DNA of 64,000 bases from Pezicula radicicola (taxonomy: Eukaryota > Ascomycota > Leotiomycetes > Helotiales > Dermateaceae): contig PDUO01000014.1 in NCBI GenBank assembly GCA_003008705.1, positions 27,608 through 91,607 of the forward strand. Reading direction: 5' to 3'. Positions 58,970-64,000 of this stretch are shown in pieces (position 1 is the stretch's first letter; the number at the start of each line of letters is the position of its first letter). The notes beneath the pieces are model-generated. The model made no database searches. It saw only the letters and a list, made by a program, of their open reading frames with translations, and was not told the DNA's origin. The translations under genes were made by a program, and so were the position numbers.

Positions 58970-60859
58970 TCATAACACCTTAACCTTAGTCCACTCACTG
59001 ACCCCGACGCCCAGATTCAACCCATTCCTAGCCCACCACTTCCTCACTTCATATTCTTCAGTGCGACTACCAATACTATCCTCTAGCGCCTCCTCAATAT
59101 CACAAGTCTTATACTCGACTCTGCCGCCAGCAGTACTGAAGTTCTTCCACCATTCTAAGACCTGGACATGGCCATGTTTCGTAGGACCAACAAGGACTTG
59201 ACTATCGAATGCGAGTTTTTCGCCTTTCAGTTCACGCCATGCATCAAGGATAGCGACGTGACCGTGGGCAGAGGCAACTCGTGCGACAGATTCGGAGTGT
59301 GAGACAGGGATACCAGAGTTGTCCCACCAACGGATTACTTGAGATTGGTTGTATTGAGCTGCTGCTAGGAGGGCCTTTCCAGGAATGAGGCGAAGAGCGG
59401 GCTGGACATCCGAGGAGTTAGGTGAAGTTTCAGCGTCTGCTGGTGGAGGGGAGGGTCTGCGAACCACAGGATCCGAATCTGTGTGATGCGTTCCTTGGAG
59501 GAGACTTGCTTGTTTCCACCATTCTAGGACTAGGATATGGCCCTTTGCTGATGCCTTTTCTAAAGCTGCTTCCGTATATTTCAGAGGTAGTCCTGACTTC
59601 CTCCACCAGTCGAGAACGTGAACAAAACCTGACTTTGAAGCATCATCGATAGCTTCAGCAGTATAGTCCTTCGACAGGAAAGAGGGAGATGTGCGCCACC
59701 ACTCTAGTATCTCAGTTCGTCCGTAAACGGCAGATGCCTTTGTTGGTAGAAGTTTCTGTCCAAATGAAGCCCAGAAAACATCCTTCAGTTCTGCTTCCAA
59801 GTACGAAAGAATATCTACGAGACAAAACTTGATAATCAACTTCACACATAGGCTTGACAGATATCGCATATTTTCTGGTGCTCTCTTCAACTTTCCGATG
59901 ATCCTCTGTACAGGCGAAGTGAGGATTGTCCATTCCAGAGAGCGCATGTAATCATGCAACTCGTCTTTCGGCTCGTCTGGTTTCTTTTTCCACTCCCGAG
60001 GCGGTGGCAGGTTGACGTGTATGTTAAGGGCCTTTGCTACCTCCCAATCCCCCACATATTCCATGATAAGACTCCAAATTTCGGGTGGTAGCATGGCTTC
60101 CGTCTTCACATTTATCCTTGCCAGACTGGCAGCCCCGGAAGCAGCAATGTCCACGTCGTGCCCGATAGTCATCAACTCGGCCTGGTTCTTGATCACATCC
60201 ACAAGATCACTAAAACCGTCCCATCCTACTAAGCACTTTGAATTCCCCTTTTCCTCGTAGTGCCACAATATTGGTTGCATGACCCTAACCCATTGCCACT
60301 TCCTCCGCAGCTTGTTCAACTGCTTCTTGGTCATCGGGTTCTCCCACATCGAAGTCGTCATGCCAGGAACTAGCAGTATCTTTTTTGAAATATCCCACCC
60401 TCGTAGTATCTCCAGTAATAGGTTGTCGGTCATGCCGTGTAGCATCTTCGCAAACGTATCTGCATCGATCGGTGCTAGTACCAGTAAATCCGCCCAATTG
60501 CATAATTCGTACGCCTGCTGCCGGAAGAATTCAATCTGGTGTCGTTCAATCTCCTGTTGTGTCTCGTCCGTCTCCTTCGGTATAAAGCTCCTATTTGGTA
60601 AACAAAGAGTCTCCTGCGTCAATCGATTCAAAGACTCGTCCACAATAGCCCTTGTTTCTATCTTCGGGTTCTTCGACAATCGTACGACGAGCGCAAGTGC
60701 TTGTGCCACGTCTTTGGAGCCATTTGCGGCCACCAGCACGCGCAGCTTAGTCGGGGACTCGTTGAATCTCATGTCGGATATGGAGGAGGAAGAAGAGGCC
60801 TTTCGAAGATCCTGAAGGAATCGCGACGTGAGGAGAGGAATAGTATTATTCTGTGCCAT
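58970..60859 (-). CDS. Flavoprotein-fold (HFCD/PPCDC-like) protein with ankyrin-like repeats
   Basis: This single exon encodes 629 residues. Residues about 37-235 match the HFCD flavoprotein fold of phosphopantothenoylcysteine decarboxylase and Hal3/Sis2: NWADLLVLAPIDADTFAKML, GMTDNLL and PGMTTSMWENPMT. The His of the decarboxylase HIELRxWAD motif is Ala here (A116 in AYELCNWAD), and the Asn of PAMNxxMW is Thr (T168). The second half (about 370-615) is built from ankyrin-like repeats with the unit EWW..S.LPL.YTE.A...AS..GHV.VL. It should therefore be an FMN-fold scaffold or regulator, not a decarboxylase. Similar two-part proteins exist in other fungi, but I know no defined function. The gene is intact and intron-free. 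Confidence 0.82.
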   Translation of the reverse strand: MAQNNTIPLLTSRFLQDLRKASSSSSISDMRFNESPTKLRVLVAANGSKDVAQALALVVRLSKNPKIETRAIVDESLNRLTQETLCLPNRSFIPKETDETQQEIERHQIEFFRQQAYELCNWADLLVLAPIDADTFAKMLHGMTDNLLLEILRGWDISKKILLVPGMTTSMWENPMTKKQLNKLRRKWQWVRVMQPILWHYEEKGNSKCLVGWDGFSDLVDVIKNQAELMTIGHDVDIAASGAASLARINVKTEAMLPPEIWSLIMEYVGDWEVAKALNIHVNLPPPREWKKKPDEPKDELHDYMRSLEWTILTSPVQRIIGKLKRAPENMRYLSSLCVKLIIKFCLVDILSYLEAELKDVFWASFGQKLLPTKASAVYGRTEILEWWRTSPSFLSKDYTAEAIDDASKSGFVHVLDWWRKSGLPLKYTEAALEKASAKGHILVLEWWKQASLLQGTHHTDSDPVVRRPSPPPADAETSPNSSDVQPALRLIPGKALLAAAQYNQSQVIRWWDNSGIPVSHSESVARVASAHGHVAILDAWRELKGEKLAFDSQVLVGPTKHGHVQVLEWWKNFSTAGGRVEYKTCDIEEALEDSIGSRTEEYEVRKWWARNGLNLGVGVSEWTKVKVL

Positions 60860-62366
60860 CGCGCGATGTCATATGAAAATGAGGGGGAGCGGTGTGCGTG
60901 AGATTGTGAATGGTGGAACGATGGAGCGATGATGTGAAAGTGAAATGCTGCCCAAGTCACAGCAGACTCCAGATCAAAGGTAGCAGGGGAAGACTCTCAT
61001 TCGATTAAGACAATTTTGTCTGCAAACAGCAAATGCAGAATTGTGGAGTAATGAAAGGGATTATGTAGGGAGGTGTGTAGGTAAGTACCTAAGTAGAGAA
61101 GAGGGGATGCGGGTGATTCTGACGTTGCGAGAAGTCTCAGAATCCGATGCGACTCAGGTAGGTTGCGAACAACGCGCCGAGGCCAGGGCGGTCAAGACAG
61201 CGGTGCCACCAAAACTTTGGATGCGCTTCTGATGCTTGGCAACGCTCGAGCTTCTTTACTCTCTTTCCTAAGTACTTCGTAGATTACCCGTATTGAGTTC
61301 ATCCAAACCTGAATTCGGATTATACTTCAACGGATCGAACCTTACTTACACTCAGGTCTATTATGATCAGCCTGTTACTGCTATGACTTCGAGTAGACCG
61401 CTTAGGTAGGTAGGTGCCGTTTTCATGATGATAGGCATTATGCGATACAGATATGACCACCTAGTTAAATAGCACACAACTGATTTGCACCAGGATATTC
61501 TGGCTATTAATAAGATTAATAACCAGCGGTTTGATTGGCCTGCTGTCAAACCATAACAACTTTACTTTCACTACAACTCCCACATTCACCGACGACTGTT
61601 CTGCGCCATCACATCAATACAATTGTTATCAATGTTTATACAAAAGTGCATATCAGTCCACTACCAGGTAAACAACCAAACTATTAAACGACACCTACGA
61701 CAACCCCTGAACGCAAACGCATGCAACCAGGTAACTTACCCAAGACAACAAACCTTACCACGTTTCCAAGCCCAATATTATTAACTTTCCAATTCTGTTT
61801 TGTTGCACATCGCACATTTCAACCTCGTGGTTGCCACGTTCTCAACTCCACTTTCAGACTCACCGCTCCCAGGAAATCGTGCAGGCATGGATTCTAGCGT
61901 GCAAACGCATACATTATCTACAACACAACACCACGTACCTGAACGTAAAGGTACGGGAAAAGTAGGAGTAAGACTGATCGTCTTATAGGATGCGTGTCAA
62001 GTAGTCGATTTTCACAGCTGAGCAAGGCGCCATGTGAGATACTCGCTGTGGAAATTGAAGTTCGGACACCTAATGCACCAAAATGCCTCGAGTACCTCAC
62101 TTGATTTAAGTAGTCCAGTTGATTTTAATAAACCAGTCGTTTTCCGTAACTCACTTATGCAATTTTGGTGTTCTTCGATGTTTACTTGTTTAATGTCTTG
62201 TTTTCAATTTCCTCAGCAAGAGCTCTCAAATTCATGAGCTACTTTTTTTCCCCAGGCTCTGCAATATCGTCGTGGTATCTTTAAAAACTAAGAAAATAGA
62301 CGTTCCTTCCTGCGCTCCCATAAAGTACTCGTCGGAGAATATGAAACCTAGCATGCCTTACAGCAT
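60860..62366. other. Intergenic, 1.5 kb, no gene seen
   Basis: The stretch lies between the flavoprotein-fold gene's 5' end and the Rap1-like gene's 3' end. It contains short 'taggtaggt'-type words and several sub-70-codon frames without matches. I see no RNA gene or repeat boundary. Confidence 0.45.
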
Positions 62367-63243
62367 CTACTGCGCAGCGGCAACATTTTCCATGTCAGCA
62401 AGAAACTTTCTTCTGGTATGGACCCTCTTGACGCCATGCTTCCTGACCACCCTCTTAAATTCCTCTTTGTCTTGTTGCCACCCCGCCAAAGCCTCATCGT
62501 CTTCCTCGGTCCATACGCCTTGGACGCTGTCGGGTATACCTTTACCCACGAGTAGTGACTCCATAACAAAAGCTACGTCCCCAGTTTCCATTGTTGTCGC
62601 TTCTAGTGCTTCAGCTACGATGCGTGGTGGATACTGCATTGAAATATGACGCTCTATGAACTCTTTAAGTTCGGCCTCACGCTGAGAGTCGGTTTGCGAT
62701 TGTGTAGAGGAATCGTCATACTTTGAAGGTCCCGACGTACTAGTTTCCATCTTTACCTTGTTTCCGTTGGGGGCAGACGGCCCTGATTCAACATCATCTC
62801 CCTCTGGGGGAGGTTGAGAGTAGTGGAAATCTTGTGTCTCGGGCTCAAGAACTTGTTGCACAGCTGCTGTCTTCGAATTGGACACTTTGAAGTCTAATTT
62901 CGATACCGGCTTTGTCATAATCTCTTCGTCTTCATCATCCTCATCCTCTTCGTCATCTTCTTCGTCCGAGGAGACAACTGTGATAATTATAGTATCATCT
63001 TCTGGAAAGGTAGTTTGTTTAAGTGGTGAAGGTCGATAAGTGGGCCGTACTGGCGCGGTTTTTAAGACTTCCTCGGGTGTAGATGGGATCTCACGTTCTT
63101 TCCCTTTTCCTTTTTCAACTCTTTGGCGTTTATTGTAAACCGGCGATAACGTAGGGGAAGAGCTGCTATGATTAGCTGGCCGTTTCCTCGGATTAGACGG
63201 TAGTGGGGGAAGATCCAGGTCATCCTCCTCCTCATCTTCCTCC

Positions 63244-63278
<35 letters not shown>

Positions 63279-64000
63279 CTCCTCCTCCTCCTCCTCCTCC
63301 TCCTCCTCCTCTTCGTCCTCTTCGTCCTCGTCTTCTTCCTCCGCCTCTCCCCCTATTCGCTCGCCAACGTCCTCATTCCCTAGACTTGCCGTTTGATGTA
63401 GTTGGGCTTGAAGTAAGGCTTCTTGTTGAGATAATGTCGGGCTCAAATCTCGGCCACCCCAGACTTCATTAGCTTCGTCAAAATCAGCAAGAATCTCCTC
63501 ATAACACAACTTGAGTAGCTCGGGCGCATCCTTGTCTCGAAAGTCGTTGAAGTTGAGTTTCCGCGCAACCTGATTCCACAAGCGATTTGCCTCCACGTTA
63601 TCAAAATTCATAAAGGGTTCGGATTTCACAACCTGCCAAATCTTGAATAACGAGAGCTTTCGACCACAAATGACGGGATTAAGGTCCCATTCAACTTCTC
63701 CAAGTTGAGGCTGAGCTGCAAATTGCTCCAGTTGATATATAAATTGCTCTTCAGTCATGCCAATGTGTGGTTTTTGACTATTCGCCTGCTGTGTCAGCTG
63801 GACCGAGTCTATCTTGCTTGATGATGTCTTTTGGTCAACTGGACCTTGTCCTGTTGATCTTGCTCCTACATCCAGCTCGGCCGTTTGTTGTTTTGGCTGC
63901 ACTTTCGAAGTCGGCTTGTTTGAGGATGCATCAGTGACCGGAGAAACGCCTCTCTGCCTCGCCGTTCGTGCTTCCTTCTTGCGCTTAGGTATTATAACTT
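62367..64000 (-). CDS. rap1: Rap1-like telomere protein, C-terminal part (5' end outside window)
   Basis: The frame is open from the stop at 62367 to the window edge and continues beyond it, so only about 543 C-terminal residues are seen. An ARID/BRIGHT-like domain comes first (EEQFIYQLEQFAAQP..., GRKLSLFKIWQVV, ANRLWNQVARKLNF). A long Glu/Asp tract encoded by a TCC/TTC microsatellite (63220-63350) and a basic segment with KRQRVEKGKGKERE follow. The last 100 residues match the Rap1/TRF2-interacting C-terminal domain (LKEFIERHISMQYPPRIVAE, TEEDDEAL). Rap1 binds telomeric partners and limits fusion and silencing at chromosome ends. The usual N-terminal BRCT and Myb domains would lie to the right of the window. 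The family call is good; the telomere function is inferred from homology. Confidence 0.8.
63220..63350. repeat. TCC/TTC trinucleotide microsatellite coding poly-Glu
   Basis: An almost pure run of 'cct'/'tcc' triplets on the plus strand encodes an unbroken Glu tract (with Asp at its edges) on the minus strand, inside the Rap1-like gene. The run is a likely site of length variation between strains. Confidence 0.9.

Noticed and set aside
60279..60815. 178-codon open frame on the plus strand
   Set aside because: It is antisense to the HFCD part of the flavoprotein-fold gene and shows no domain.
63203..63472. Proline-rich open frame on the plus strand
   Set aside because: It is the complement of the poly-Glu microsatellite in the Rap1-like gene.
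1..64000. tRNA and rRNA genes
   Set aside because: I saw no cloverleaf with a convincing T-loop in the intergenic regions. A dedicated search was not possible here, so absence is not proven.

Overview
The window is nuclear DNA of a filamentous ascomycete (Pezizomycotina, possibly Leotiomycetes; the class is a guess from gene style). The reasons are short GT-AG introns of about 46-108 bp, a DUF7708-NACHT-zinc-finger NLR gene, a galactosaminogalactan (GAG) gene set, and an AT-rich block that repeat-induced point mutation (RIP) appears to have driven to completion. One ambiguous base (N) lies at 1503. All exon models below were assembled by hand by joining reading frames at splice signals; the phases were checked and are consistent.

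Layout. 1-2045: AT-only, RIP-exhausted DNA that opens with a 57-bp tandem repeat. 3.3-6.8 kb: a copper P1B-ATPase. 7.4-31.8 kb: an expanded GAG exopolysaccharide cluster with seven genes: agd3-like A (-), ega3-like A (+), sph3 (-), a 2,827-residue gtb3 (-), uge3 (+), agd3-like B (+) and ega3-like B (+). A 328-bp inverted-repeat element (MITE-like) sits between the first two. 32.3-43.5 kb: housekeeping genes for a Ctr86/ataxin-10 protein, a Mam3/CNNM DUF21-CBS protein and an SNF2 ATPase with a RAD5/HLTF-like layout. 43.8-47.4 kb: a complete nine-exon NLR gene followed by a decayed tail. 48.9-49.8 kb: an adenylosuccinate lyase pseudogene. 51.0-54.3 kb: a divergent pair of tiny genes for secreted CxxxC-type cysteine-rich peptides. 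55.7-60.9 kb: a four-helix membrane protein, a 2EXR protein and a flavoprotein-fold/repeat protein that has lost catalytic residues. 62.4-64.0 kb: the 3' part of a Rap1-like telomere protein (ARID, poly-Glu tract, Rap1 C-terminal domain) that runs off the window.

How the main system is expected to work, from established GAG biology. Uge3 makes UDP-Gal and UDP-GalNAc. Gtb3 polymerises and exports the chain. Agd3 partly deacetylates GalNAc, which makes the polymer cationic and adhesive. Sph3 and Ega3 are membrane-associated or extracellular glycoside hydrolases that cut the polymer. Here the deacetylase and the Ega3-type hydrolase are each present twice, as neighbouring pairs on both sides of the sph3-gtb3-uge3 core. 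The second Ega3-type protein has a changed acidic motif and a roughly 370-residue cytosolic arm. This is the most unusual arrangement in the window. The peptide pair at 51-54 kb is the best candidate for an undescribed family.
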